Assembly (NCBI GenBank): GCA_037349105.1
Contig: JAYJMM010000105.1
Location: 2,170,001 to 2,234,000 of the forward strand
Source of the DNA: Limnomonas spitsbergensis
Lineage: Eukaryota; Chlorophyta; Chlorophyceae; Chlamydomonadales
Length of the DNA: 64,000 nucleotides
Direction of reading: 5' to 3'
Made by a program: the position numbers and the translations under genes. This document shows positions 33,988 through 46,925 of this stretch, one piece after another; within the stretch, counting starts at the first letter, position 1, and every line of letters begins with the position of its first letter. The notes under the pieces were generated by a model. The model searched no databases. It had not been told where the DNA came from and worked only from the letters and a program-made list of their open reading frames with translations.

Positions 33988-36900
33988 TCAGTCATTCAAG
34001 GTCGAATCGTAGGGGATCTGGAAGGCCGCCCCATCGGTTGCCTCACTAGCGACGCCCGGCGCCTGCGACCCTGTATCGGCCATTGTGCTGCCAGCTCCCT
34101 GAGTCAGCAGCGTCTGGGTCGGAGCTCCGAGGTACAGGTGGGCTTCCACTTCAGAGACCTTGCCGGGCCTCAATGGGGAGCAGAGCACCACTGGCACCTT
34201 GAGGAGTGAACGCAGCTGCCAGGAGGGATGGGCGACACGGGGAGCGACTTTCAGGTCATGGGGTCAAGGACATAGTTGCAGGGAGCGAGGGTCAGGGTCA
34301 TGGAGTCAAGGACAAGAGTGCAGGGAGACCTGGTTTGGGAGATGGGACATCCCGCCAAGTGTGAAAGTCATCAATGCCGAGTAAGGCGTTGATGTGCAAG
34401 GCAACGGGCGCCAACACATTGAGGCTACCAAACCGCACAAAACATGCAGTTATTAGGACAACATGCAGATATGAGGCTCAACATACAGATCGATCACCCT
34501 GCCATGATTGTTACGTGGATCTGGCCTGCGGGCAAACAGTTTTTCAACCTGCCTGGTCTTGCCTGCAAGTGTAAAACCGACCTGAAGCGGCAGCGCCACT
34601 GGCTGTAGCGCCCTGGTATTTATCAGACCCTCCGGCCCTGCAGCCAACGCCGAGATCCACGTCGTGTAGCAGAACTCGCTGCCGCACGGATCCAGCCGGG
34701 GGTCCAGCCTTGCATCTGGCTCGGCAGCAGCAGCAGCGGCGGACCCGCCCGCCCGATGCGCGGCTTCGCTGCCGTTCCGCTTCTTCAGGTTGCGGTTCTG
34801 ATTGTTCTTCCCCTTCCCGGGGACAGACTCGTCCGAAGCGTCAGCCGGCTCCAGAACCAGCGTCTTCGCACCGGCGTGCCAGACAGGCTTGGCGGGCAAG
34901 CCCAGGTGCTCCATGTACACGCGGCAGTCCACGCCATACTCGGGGCAGAACACATTGATGTACTTGTCACCGCCAACCTGAAGGGCATACCGGATATTCA
35001 GAATGGTCCCCGCTCAAATAGCGTTGAGGAGGAGTAAACCATAGGTGGTGTACGATAATATATATATTTCCCTATGGCGCCAGACCTTGAATTGTTTGGG
35101 CTGAGCGATGAGCTTGATTTTTTTTTCTTTCAAAGGGTGCAGAATGGCATATCAAGTCAAAGTAAGAAGGAAGGCAAAATATGAAATGCATTTACGTACA
35201 AGAAAAAATACGGGTGCACCATTTTGATTGCAACGAGCAGCGGGGGGATCGCAGGAAAAACGTCCCACAAATAAGAATCAAGGTTACAGACGAAAGGTTC
35301 ATGACAAATTATAATGCTCCTACCAGTACTGGTCATTTAAAAGAAGTGGCTTTATGGTTAATCTAGTCTCCAGCAGTTGCACAGCGGCAGGGCCCAGACC
35401 TGGCCCAGAGCCATGCCATGCCACCCCCCTCCCAAACGCAACACACACCCTGCAAACACATAGACACATACAATGTTTCCACCATGCTACCTAGCACATT
35501 TCCATGCGCCCATGGTAGGTCATGCCCGCTGCATCAGCGTTCGGCTATCAGGTAAGGTTCGGGTCAGGGTTGAGCAAAACCCAATTCCGGCTGACCGACA
35601 GACTCGTCAACATGGTGTCATTTTTTCCATCGCCCCTCCCTTCCTCCTTCAGGGTATTGCTGCTACATTCGACGTTTCCAATGCAGAAGCTTGTCACAAA
35701 GTAATTGCCTTGTTCAAAAGCTTGTCCTGTCGGTAACATCCTGCACCTCCCAACCTGCAATGGACTGATACTCTATTTGGATGGCTTCACTCCCCCCCAG
35801 TCCCCTCAGCCCCACAGCCCCCTCACCTCCAGGAGCACTCCCTGCGTCACCACGGGCTGCCGCCTGCAGCAAGGAGGGCACACAATTCAAGGCTTTGAAT
35901 GGGGGGATGTACTGGGAAGCTTAGAAGTTGGAAACTACCCGTATCACATACGATAAAACGGGATAGACTCCATGCACCCCAATTTCATGAAATATATTTT
36001 TTCGCCGTGCCGGTACGTCTATGCCGTATTACTATACAGGGAGTACTGGTACCGTGTACTAGTGTACTGCACATTCACATAATTTGATAATAATTGGGGC
36101 ATTTGTGGTATATTCTTCCTTCTTTCATACCGGTACCGGTTGTGTCTAAATTTGAGGGGACACGTGGATGTTCTTGAGCTTTGGAGTGGGGTGTTAGGTG
36201 AGCATCTGGCAGGCAAAGGAGTTCGGTCATCCATCTGCGCCTATCCGCCCCAGGCCCATGACCCCACACCTCAGCAGGCAGCACAGGTACATGAGCAGGC
36301 TGCCATCCTGGGCCTTGCGTGCTGACAGACGCTTATCGTTACAGTAAAGAGTGACCTGCAGTGCGGGGGGAGGGCAGAGGGCAGGGAGGAGGAGCATGCG
36401 CATGAAATTACAACAAAAACGAAAGGAAAACAGGAATCCTACGCTTGAAATATAGGTTTCTAATCCCTGTGCCCTTGACTGTACGAGGTATGCGCAGTCC
36501 TGTAGTGTGGTTCATCTCTACCAATGGGTAGTGAGCAGAGCGGGAGCCTCTTCATGAGCGGGGAGTGATAGCCGCACAAGGGCAGGGCGCACGATGTTGG
36601 CTCAGCATTTAAGAAACGCTGCGTGTTGCGAAGGGGGACAAAACCTCTGTGCAGAGCAGGGCGACGCCATGCGGTCACATGCAGAGCAGGGCGTTGCCAT
36701 GCGGTCACATGTAGAGCAGGGCGACGCCATGCGGTCACATGCAGAGCAGGGAGTCGCCATGCGGTCACATGCAGAGCAGGGAGTCGCCATGCGGTCACAT
36801 GCAGAGCAGGGCGACGCCATGCGGTCACATGCAGAGCAGGGCGACGCCATGCGGTCACATGCAGAGCAGGGAGTCGCCATGCGGTCACATGTAGAGCAGG

Positions 36901-39900
36901 GCGACGCCATGCGGTCACATGCAGAGCAGGGCGACGCCATGCCGTCACATGCAGAGCAGGGAGTCGCCATGCGGTCACATGCAGAGCAGGGCGACGCCAT
37001 GCGGTCACATACAGAGCCGGGAGTTGCCATGCGGTCACATGCAGAGCCGGGAGTTGCCATGCGGTCACATACAGAGCAGGGAGTTGCCATGCGGTCACAT
37101 GCAGAGCAGGGAGTTGCCATGCGGTCACATGTAGAGCAGGGCGACGCCATGCGGTCACATGCAGAGCAGGGAATCGCCATGCGGTCACATGCAGAGCAGG
37201 GCGTTGCCATGCGGTCACATGCAGAGCAGGGCGTTGCCATGCGGTCACATGCAGAGCAGGGCGTTGCCATGCGGTCACATGCAGAGCAGGGAGTCGCCAT
37301 GCGGTCACATGCAGAGCAGGGCGTTGACATGCGGTCACATGCAGAGCAGGGAGTTGCCATGTGGTCACATGCAGAGCAGGGAGTCGCCATGCGGTCACAT
37401 GCAGAGCAGAGCAGGTGCAGGCCAATGCACCGCGAGTCACACTCAGGGCCACACGCTGCATCTGCCAGCACCCACCAAGGAGCGCAGACTCCGACAGGGT
37501 GACCCCGTCCAGAGGCTCGCCCTGCACCCTCCCGCTCAGTTACCCCCACCTGGTAAGCGCTGTCCCCTTATCCCTAACATGAAGCGATACCACCAGTAAA
37601 TTCTACTTCCATATACCTTGCCGCATAGCTCCGTCTGGAACAGCTTATGCTTAGCAATGGATGCCGCCTCATCCAGCCCGTTCTCTTTGGCATCCAAGGC
37701 TGCGGCCAGCAGTCGGTGCACTATGACATCGGGATAGCGACGGATGGGGGACGTGAAGTGCGTGTAGGCGTCGATGGCGAGGGCGTAGTGCCTGCCGCAG
37801 GAGGACAGAGCATGCATGTGTGATGTGTAAGGGTGGTGGGTGCAGGCAGGCATAGTGGCAAGTCAGTGAAAGGAGATAGAGCACCGTCTCCCCCTCCTCC
37901 TATCTCCTTGTCGTCTCCTCCTCCCATTTCCCCCCCCCCCTTCCTCCCTCACCCCACTCCTCTGTCCCTTCTCTCCAACAACTAACCTCCACGACCCCCC
38001 CCCCCCCTTCCTCCCTCACCCCCCTCCTCTGCCCCTGCTCTCCTCCCGCCTACCTCCATGATGCAGCTTCTGGCATCTCCCCCGTGCAGAAGTAGGTCGC
38101 CAGCTGCATGGGCCGCGTGGCAAGCATGGTGAAGACATCCACCAGGTCGCGGTCAGGATGGGTTGCACGGAGCTTGGCAAGGCTCTCCTGCAGCACACAG
38201 AGCATGCACATGAGCAGCGGGGCAGAGGAGGGCTTAGGACACACCCTTGCAGATCCTTGCAGGGCAGATGAGGGCTTAGGACACACCCTTGCAGATCCTT
38301 GCAGGGCAGATGAGGGCTTAGGACACACTCTTGCAGAGCCTTGCAGGGCAGATGAGGGCTTAGGATGTACTTTAAGCCATGTGAGGCAAGGGCCCAGTAA
38401 GGCAAACGTTTTGGTCTGAGCAAGTGTGCATGAGAAGAGGCATGTGCTGTCTAGCCATGCAAACAAAAAGGATTTCGATGGCCTTTGCAGCGTGAGACAC
38501 CGAGCCAGCCCTCATGAGAATCTTCACACGGATGCAATACGATTCGTTGAAAGCTGTCCACCTGCAACGCCTCCGCTGAGGACCCGTCAATGGGGATGTC
38601 ATGGTCCTTCGCCACAGTGAGCAGGGCAGCCATCTTGCCTGCATCAGGGACCTCGTGCCGCCTGCAAGACGCAACAGGAAACAAAGTATGTATAGTTGCG
38701 GACGTAAGGATTCAGAGTCAGGCCAAAATACCGTTGCTTGATTTTTCAACAAATGCTAGTTTATTTGCAATTTATTGTTCCGCCTGACCCCCAGATCAAG
38801 TTGAGGTTACGTCTGCTAATATTTCCATGGTTTTGGGACACGTCAGCCTGAAACATGGCAGGCTGAGCATGTACTCTCACAGATCCTCAAAGTCTTGTCC
38901 AATGAGAAAACTGTTTTCCCGGATTTCTGTTATACGGTGTTGCCTTGGGCTATCAGGATGTTCCAGTCTTGCCTGCCATGTGATTGTTTGCATGCTCCAC
39001 ACAATACCCACACACCTCATGGCGCACAATGGACTGCACATATCTCCATGCGAACCCAATTCCTGTCGCCACTGCAAAGCCCCAGATAACCAAACCAGGA
39101 CATCGCCTAATCAGCCGGGGCAGCCTGCACAGTCTGCCCCCTGAGCCCTACTGCCGCAACAACGACCATTCGGGAAAGCGGCAGCCAGGGCGACGGGAGG
39201 CTAGTCGGCTTGGTGAGAAGGACAGCAGCCCACATCTGTTGGCCGCTCCCAGCCAGTACCTGAGCACGGCCAACGAGGGGAACGCCCTTGAGATGATTCC
39301 TGCCACACTCATGTTGGCCAGCAGCATGAACTCCTCCACCAGCTGATTGGCCTCCTTCTGTACATAGTGCGACGTGGAGACCTGCGGGGAAGCCGACAGA
39401 CAGGGGGGCAACAGGGGGGGGACTGGTAAAGGGTGCAGACAAGGGGGGAACTGATCAAGGGTGCAGACAACAACGGGGACAACAGGGGGTGGGTGATAAT
39501 CTGGAACAGAAGGGAAGGGGGGGCGGGGGATAATCTGGAACAGAAGGGAAGGGGGGGCGGGGGATAATCTGGAACAGAAGGGAAGGGGGGGCGGGGGATA
39601 ATCTGGAACAGAAGGGAAGGGGGGGCGGGGGATAATCTGGAACAGAAGGGAAGGGGGGGCGGGGGATAATCTGGAACAGAAGGGAAGGGGGGGCGGGGGA
39701 TAATCTGGAACAGAAGGGAAGGGGGGGCGGGGGATAATCTGGAACAGAAGGGAAGGGGGGGCGGGGGATAATCCGGTTGAATGGTCTAAGTTTTAGGGTT
39801 CATGGTGCTCGCAAAGGTGCTCTATCGTGAATGATTAAGTTTGGAGTTCCGGGGTACGGTTGTCGTGCCCTTGAGGATCACCATAACGATCATGTCCTGG

Positions 39901-42900
39901 TCTAATCATGTGCCCATGCCCATGCCCAGGAGTGGAGGAAACATGGCGGCATGGCCCACACCCTGCACCTGTGCCCGCCCCACCCACCGGGTTGCCGTCC
40001 TTGTCCAGTCTGAAGCACAGCTTGGTGTTGTCCAGACGCAGCGCGCCGCTGTCAAAGCGGGCCTGCCTCAGGCAGCGGGCTATCCGATTGAGAGCCAGGC
40101 TGTCATCCACCACCTGCAGGGAGGAGGAGGGTGGACAAACGGGATCGAGGATCCAACATTTCCGTACCGTTACGCTAGTGCCGATTTAATGATGTATATT
40201 TCGTCTTTTCCCCCGAGTTTATCACACTTGCGTGGTAAGGTGGAGTAGGTCCTGTACAATGGTATGCCAATGCAGGTATATCGGTGTATACCGGTACTGG
40301 CATTGGCATATAACACTATCCAGGACCTACAATATATAACTAAACTAAACACCAGGAACCTAAACAGCAATGGTATCTAACACCGGAAGAGCATGGTTCT
40401 CTTGTATGCCGATGTGAGAACGCAAGAGGGTCACATTGTGTGAGTGGATGCCACGTGTGCACCCCGCCCCCTGCCCACATTCTCTCCTCCTTATCCCCTC
40501 TCGAGCTCTCGAAAAAGGGCGCGGCCTGAGTCGCATATTCAAATCCAAGGAGTACCAGATACTGCTTGTCACCGGTATCTTTGGTTAACTCTCGGTTTTT
40601 TTGGAAGGTATGGAGAAGGGACATGCTGCATACCCGAGGCTGGTGTCAGGTCGGTGAAAAATACAAGGGCCTGATGAGCTTCCCAGCAGCACCTGCCCAC
40701 ACCTCAACACAGAGCCTGCCCATACCTCTGCACCTGTCCCCAAAGACTGCAACAAACCTGCCGCGTGCGTTTATGCCCTTCCCTCCGCCCCATTTGCCTG
40801 TAGCCCCCTCAGCGCGTCCACAGCAGCCTTCACCCCTTCACCTGAGCCACTTGAGCAGCAGCTCACCTGCTCCCATGTGAAGCCCCCATGGATGGTGGTG
40901 GAGGAGAAGTCAGCAGCGGAGAAGGTGCCTTCAATCATCTGAGCAGAAGCACAGAGCCGGGGAAAGGGGGGTCAGAGCAGAATCACAAAATGCAGGAAAG
41001 GGTTTACAAGGTGCGGGAGTGGGATAGACATTGGCTAGAGTGGATGTAGAAATATAGCTTCTTCCCTCTATGTGGGCGTTGGACTTTGGGGCACTTTGTT
41101 GCAATTTAAGCCGCGAAACAGGCTGCATCCCCACAGTCACTGCGCGTGAAATGAAGCAAGCACGAGCGTTGGGGCGGTCACACATCAAGGGGGGCCTTGG
41201 CTTCAGGGGTCGGGGCAGCAAACACACTGATGGCACCATGGAAACAAGGCAGAGGTCCCCTCAGGTTCCTGAATATCTCAGATTTACAGATAAGATTTTA
41301 AATCCATGGAGTTCAAAAACAGACGAGTCGAGAAGTGGCTGGCACCCAGCGGCTCTCTTATCAGCTACTACTTTACACCCCCCGTTCCATTGCCCCCTTC
41401 CTCCCTGGCCCCCTTCCTCCCTGCCCCCCCCCGCCCATTGCCCCCTTCATTATGGCTTTGGCCATAAGATTTTGCATGGTCTGCTTGTGTTTTTTCCAAG
41501 CAGACCATGCATATTTTTTACCCAAGAACCCCCCTTCTTTTGAAGGGTAATCTTATGCCATAAGATTAAGCATCATCCCTGGCCCCCACCTGCTGGACCA
41601 TAGGGTACGTCAGCTTGGCACAGCTGCATATTAGGGAGCGCCCGGCCCACTGAGAGATGATTTCCCCTCGGGGGTCCAGCTCCCAAACCACGGAGAAGGC
41701 AAAGCGCTCCACGCCGGGGTTCAGACTAAAGGGGTGAAACGGAGACACGACAGAGGGGGGCTGTTGTCAGGGAAAACAAGAGGGTTTGCCAGGATGGGGG
41801 GTGAAGGGGAAATGGGGTTAAGACCAGGACGAGGGGAAAAGCGTTTTTCAAGGTTGAGAGAGCAGCGAGGCCTTCAGCCCCTGAGACACAATCTGGGCCG
41901 GGCCGCACAGAAAGCCAGCAGAGGTGAAGAGATGAGACGGTAGTTGACGTTTAGCTAACCAGCAAAACCTGATGAACCTCTCAAACAAGCACTCAACTGC
42001 TCAGCTCCTCCTTTGCTTAACAAGAAAACAACAAAGCCAACAGAAGTGCCTATCGTGGCTCAACAGAACAAGCCCTGAGAGCCTGATGATCTCTTTATCC
42101 CCCCTGCTTTCTCTCGTATTAAAACGCATGCCGCTCATCAACATCCTCACAGATGTGAGCGCATGGGTCCCTTTTCCATACAATTTGACAAAGATAAGCC
42201 GGTACACGTTGCTCATACGGATCCATTAAGAACTGTACCGCATTTGACATCAAGGTTTCAGGGCTAGTACCACGCCCCATTCCCAGCTCTCCCTATCAGA
42301 AAACTGCTCCTGTCCTGTCGGCTCTCGAGCCCACCCTCACCTGCACAGCTCCTCACACAGCAGTGGCGGGAGCATGGGAATGACACGCTGCACCAGGTAC
42401 ACGCTGGTGGCTCGCAAGCCTGCCTCCACATCCAGGGCGGAGTAGGGGGGAATAAAGCTAGCAACGTCTGCAATGTGGACTCCAACCTGCAGACAAACAC
42501 AGCGGGATGTGCAGCTTCAGGCTGGTCAGGCCTTCAGGACGAACTGGGGGGAAGCTGTGGCTTCCTTCCTGCTTGGCCGCCGAAACCGGTGAGTGTGCAC
42601 ACATTCCACACATCTCACTCAGGGCAGCTTCCAAGAACAACAGGTGTGAGACAGGCCCCACCCAGCAGGTGTGAGGCAGGCCCCACCCAGCAGGTGTGAG
42701 ACAGGCCCCACCCAGCAGGTGTGAGGCAGGCCCCACCCAGCAGGTGTGAGACAGGCCCCGCCCAGTAGGTGTGAGACAGACCCCATCCAGCAGATGTGAG
42801 GCATGCCCCACCCAGCAGGTGTGAGACAGGCCCCACCCAGCAGGTGTGAGGCAGGCCCCACCCAGCAGGTGTGAGGCAGACCCCATCCAGCAAGTGTGAG

Positions 42901-45842
42901 GCAGGCCCCACCCAGCAGGTGTGAGACAGGCCCCACCCAAAAGGTGTGAGGCAGGCCCCACCCAGAAGGTGTGAGGCAGGCCCTATCGCCTTGCACATTT
43001 GCAGTTATGAGTTTGATATTATGGAAGAAACATTCAGCCGCACTATGAAGCTGGCGCAACAGGTTCGGATCAGTGGCCCAGCAGCTTGCAGACGAGTCAG
43101 CCTTTAACAGGCAGATCAGCACTTGGCAGGCAGCTCAGCACCTGGCAGACAGTTCAGCAGCTATAAGACAGCTCAGCACCTAGCTGACAGCTCAGCGCCT
43201 GGCAGACAGCTCAGCACCTAGCAAAGTGAGCACAGACATTCCAAGGCATCAGATTCAATACACGGTGTGAGGAAGGGCAAGGTTCCTGCTGTAGCCAGAC
43301 CTGGCTCGTACCGCTCCCTGCTCAACCTTGTCACCCAGCGCTTGCCTTGAAGTTGCCGTTGGGCAGCTGCTCGATGGACAGGGCGTCGTCCAGGTCCTTG
43401 GCCGTGGGGGGGTCAATGCTGAAGATGCGAAGCTTCCTGTAGGCAGAGAGAAGGCGGGCGTGGGAGGCGTTTCTCCACTAATTTACTGTAGGAGCAACAG
43501 GGAGATTCATCAGCTCTCTCCATATTCTGTGGTTTGGTTGGCCGGCAGGGTACAAGTGAACCTTCATTTCTGCATGGTCGGATGGCATTCCTAGGGCATG
43601 GGTTCAGCACTTCCTTCCATTCCCTTTTCAGGCACTGCATCTCAAAACCTGGTGCGCCACATGCAATAACTAACGAATCTAGACGAGTGACACCTAGACT
43701 TTACAGACTCTAGAGACTGGGCAGGCGTGTTGAAGCAGCTTCGGAAGAAATCTCCATCACAAAGTTTACACACACAACCAAGCAGGCAGGGGCAATGCAG
43801 GGCAGGGCTGAGGGTGGACCTGAGGGTGGATCTGAGGGTGGATCTGACGGCCTGATAGCCCTACACACAGCTACAGCATACCGAAATACCGACATGCTTA
43901 TGCCCCAAAACGCCCCAGCCAGCCAGCGAACCAGCCAGCTTGCCCCTCCACCTGAAGTCCTGCCTTCCCTCCTCATGCTCAGGTCCGACCCGCCAAGGCG
44001 TCTTGGGCAGGCAGGCCAGCACGCCTGCCTCGAAGTCCCCCTTCCGTATGCCCTCCATCTCGAGGATGGCAGCGGTTTCGGTCTCCACCTCCCCCGCCTG
44101 CCCCAAGCTTGCTCGCAGCTCCACCACAGGCATATCAGAGTGGGCCGGCCAGTCCAGGAAGCGTGCTGACATGAGGGTCCTAAACAATAAGGGGAATTTA
44201 GAAAGATGTGGTGTGAGTAAGCAGTGGAGTCTACTCAAGAAAATTACAACAAAGAGAGAGAAATGAGAGGGGAGATGTGGAAGTGACCTGGGCCGCCCTC
44301 CACGGCAGGAGGGTCAGGAGGAGCCCTGGCAAGAGGGGGGCAGCTGCCTGTCCAGTGTCCCCCCCCTTCACCTGCATTCGCCTGTCCAGTCCCCCACCTT
44401 TCACGTGCATGCGTCTGTCCAGTCACCCCCCTTTCACCCGCATGAGTCTGTTGCCCCTTAACGCACCTGCCCTCCACATGAGAGGCGTTGAGGCTCGCCT
44501 CTGCCAGCAGCTCCTCAGACAGGCCTTTGGCAGACGTGGCGCTGACCTGGCACTGCGGCCATCGTGGGTCCATCGGAAGGAGGTACAGCGGGACGTCCCC
44601 GCCCGCACCCGCTGCCCGTCCTGACTGTAGGATGCCGACAAGCTGTTCCCGCCGGGGCCCGGGCCGGAGCACCGCCGCAACGCGGGCTGTTGCGCGTAGC
44701 CCCGCCCGCGTCCCGATTAGCCGCCTCACCTCGCCGATAACTGCATCGGCCGCAGCAACAACGCCACCACCGTCGCCGCTCAACGACAACCAGGGCTCGC
44801 CGCGCAGCGGTCCGCCATTTCCGCCGTTATCTGCTTGCCTGTTTGACGTAAACCAGTTTTGAAGTGGGAGCAGCTGGACCGCCACCTCGTCACCCTCGAA
44901 TGCCCGACCGCGGTTCTCAATCCCGCGCAGCATGAGGTCGTTGGACAAGCCCGCAACCGTTACGTAAGCATCGCGCGGGTCACCCACATTAATACGCAGC
45001 ACGCCTCGCAATAGGTGCCCTCGCTTCATGTCCCTCTGCAGGCTCTGCTCCGTGACCATCAGCGGCTGCGGGCCAAACACCTTGCCTTGCGCCTTACCCA
45101 CCTTGGACCCTGTCACGCCCTCTACCGATACCCCGGACTTGACGTCCATGGGGCGTGAGGCATAAGTGCGGCCACCAGGCCCAGCGGCACTGCTCAGGCC
45201 CGGCTGTTTGTCTCCATTGCCAGCTGCTGCCTTGCCAGGCGTCTTGTTCACGGCGTTAGGTCGTGTCTGTCCTGAGGCTGCCGAGGCCGCAGCTGGGCCT
45301 GTGGCGTCACCAAGTCTCAGACCCTGGAGCTGCTGCTGGGCCGCCATCACGGCGCTGGCTGCTTTCTTGTCCTTGACCGGGTCATTTCGCTGCCTGCCCT
45401 GAGGCTCCTTGCTGAAGGTTGCAGCTGAGGGAGCTGCAGCCACCACAGCTGCAACCTGCCTAGGCTTCTGCTGCTGCTTGTTGTCATGAGGTCGCGGAGG
45501 GGGTGGGGGGGGCTGCTGCGCCTGCTGCATCACACGGGGCGGCATCATCGCCCCCAGGGCAGAACTCTTTGCTGCTTGCAGCAAGGCCTCCTGGTAGATG
45601 GGGTCCTGGCTCAGAGGTCGATGAGCGCCGGAAGCCGCTGAATTAGACGGCGGGGGGGTTGAGCTAAGATCGAGGACTTTCATCGAAGAGGCCTCGACAG
45701 GAGGAGGGATCGAGGCTGGGGTAGTGGCAGGTGTTGCGCTGGCCTGTGAGACCGCCTTTGGGCCTGTAGCAGCAGCAGGGATAGCAGTGGTGAATATGCG
45801 AGATGCGTGGTGAAGGCAGAAAGGGAAAAAGGCATTATCCAT
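33988..45842 (-). CDS. DIS3L2: RNase II/RNB-family 3'-5' exoribonuclease, DIS3L2 type
   Basis: Cytosolic exosome-independent exoribonuclease (DIS3L2; SOV in Arabidopsis). Minus-strand exons 45842-44467, 44179-43952, 43436-43346, 42486-42341, 41725-41590, 40938-40867, 40113-39988, 39381-39260, 38661-38562, 38187-38054, 37791-37617, 36355-36270, 35863-35827, 34977-34582, 34197-33988; all phases agree, 1144 residues. One donor is GC (AAG|GCAAGC at 43345). Order: Ser/Pro/Gln-rich N-tail; cold-shock domain ([33 protein letters not shown]); RNB with catalytic Asp set in [13 protein letters not shown], then [34 protein letters not shown]-like [29 protein letters not shown]-like YCNDKR; S1-like end [31 protein letters not shown] wording fits DIS3L2 rather than DIS3. 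First exon uncertain: an acceptor-like site at 45764 suggests an upstream start exon. Confidence 0.93.
36651..37410. repeat. 30-bp minisatellite, 25 copies
   Basis: Twenty-five head-to-tail units of 30 bp (GCAGAGCAGG + GCGACGCC + ATGCGGTCACAT) with no gaps or length variants. Variation is almost limited to a few positions in the middle octamer (GCGACGCC, GAGTCGCC, GCGTTGCC, GAGTTGCC). It lies in the DIS3L2 intron between exons 37791-37617 and 36355-36270. It is open in several frames on both strands, an artefact of unit length divisible by three. Confidence 0.97.
38226..38366. repeat. 42-bp tandem repeat, about 3.3 copies
   Basis: Units of the form GAGGGCTTAGGACACACCC... ending in TTGCAGGGCAGAT. 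In the DIS3L2 intron just upstream (in transcription) of exon 38187-38054. Confidence 0.9.
39495..39766. repeat. 34-bp G-rich minisatellite, 8 identical copies
   Basis: Eight units starting GATAATCTGGAACAGAAGGG and ending in a G-rich AAGGGGGGGCGGGG part; no substitutions seen between units. Located in a DIS3L2 intron (between exons 40113-39988 and 39381-39260). On the transcribed RNA the tract is C-rich. Confidence 0.97.
42641..42990. repeat. 25-bp minisatellite, 14 copies
   Basis: Fourteen units of CAGGTGTGAGRCAGGCCCCA + CCCAG with few substitutions, in the DIS3L2 intron between exons 43436-43346 and 42486-42341. Each unit has an AGGTGTGAG on the plus strand; the gene is on the minus strand. 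Confidence 0.95.
43095..43225. repeat. Degenerate ~22-bp tandem repeat
   Basis: About five to six diverged units of GGCAGACAGCTCAGCACCTA, directly after the 25-bp array in the same DIS3L2 intron. Confidence 0.8.
43809..43850. repeat. 12-bp tandem repeat, 3-4 copies
   Basis: Units of TGAGGGTGGAYC in the DIS3L2 intron between exons 44179-43952 and 43436-43346. Confidence 0.85.
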
Positions 45843-46925
45843 AATAAGGCATGATGGTGGTGAGCTCACAAATCCGGGGTTCAAGATTCACATGCTCCTT
45901 GGAATGTTTAAAGAGAGATGCCGTGGCCGTATAAAAAGGGATGCATACCCTACACCTTCATGGACCATCCGAGCGTATGGCCAGAGGTATAATGACAGAG
46001 CCTGCTTGTCTTCGCTTTGTATCCTATGTGAAGGGCCTAGCAACCAAATCCTCCCCCCTCTTAGATGAGGGATCTCCGCACTGGGTGCATTCGCATTACT
46101 GACTTCAGTCACAATCAACCCTCAGTACGCGGTCATTATCAGATTGCACACTTGGCGACCCTGCTACATCTGATACCACAGATCATTTGCCCCAAGAAAG
46201 TCCACCAGCATACTGGTAGCGAGCGCACTTGCGGTACGATGAAAACAAAAAGCATCTGTTTTCTACCGAACAGACGCTGCCCTAGAATGTGGAGGCCATA
46301 CGTGAGGTCAAGGTATCATGATATGGACAACAGGAGATCATGTGTAGTGCCGATCCTCCCAAATTACGCTTCCTGAGCTTTTAACTATAAAATAAAAATA
46401 CTGGCTGCAGCCTATTTATCTCAGGTCTTGACGTAAAAATACAGAGTGTATGCAGATCCACTTGTTCAAAACAGCACAGGCTACCGGTAGGGTCGATAAG
46501 GATGTCATGCATGTCCCATGCTCAGTGCTGAGTGATGACACATGCCGACATGTCAATAGCAAAGGGGGAGTGGATATAAATCACCTCCAGATTTTGAGGA
46601 TGGAGTTGACAATGAGGGCCCATACTTGTCGCCATCGCTGGAAATGGGCATGCTGAATCGAAATCAGATGCCACGGAGGTCCGCTTGGAGGAAGTAGATC
46701 ACCGTCAAATTCAAAGACCACTTCTAACAAACGCGGAATGTCTTCAGACAAATAGTGCAAAGAGAGGTAGAACTAGGGGAAATTGTAATACCCCCTGCCG
46801 TTGTGGCAAGGCTACAGCCCTGGAAACCGTGTTCGTGCCACACCCTGAACCCCAAGTATTGGTAGTGGACATTCTCATGCGGAGCAGGCTTCCCATTACA
46901 CAAGATCAGGACGGCAAAGTTGTTT
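45843..46925. promoter_or_regulatory. Divergent intergenic region, DIS3L2-like / cyclophilin
   Basis: About 1.08 kb between two divergently transcribed genes; it should hold both promoters and possibly an upstream DIS3L2 5' exon. One TACCGGTA palindrome near 46483. No TATA box or other specific site could be assigned. Confidence 0.4.

Noticed and set aside
36460..37599. Long open frames of 230-355 codons on both strands encoding repeats such as [10 protein letters not shown] or [10 protein letters not shown]
   Set aside because: They are translations of the 30-bp minisatellite, whose unit is divisible by three and has no stop in several frames. The array lies inside an intron of the DIS3L2-like gene.
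36651..39766. Regular direct repeats that might suggest a CRISPR array
   Set aside because: Units are contiguous with no unique spacers, and the context is a eukaryotic intron.
42458..43122. Open frames with [17 protein letters not shown] repeats
   Set aside because: Produced by the 25-bp minisatellite in an intron; the three frames cycle through the same peptide and no splice-compatible exon is present.
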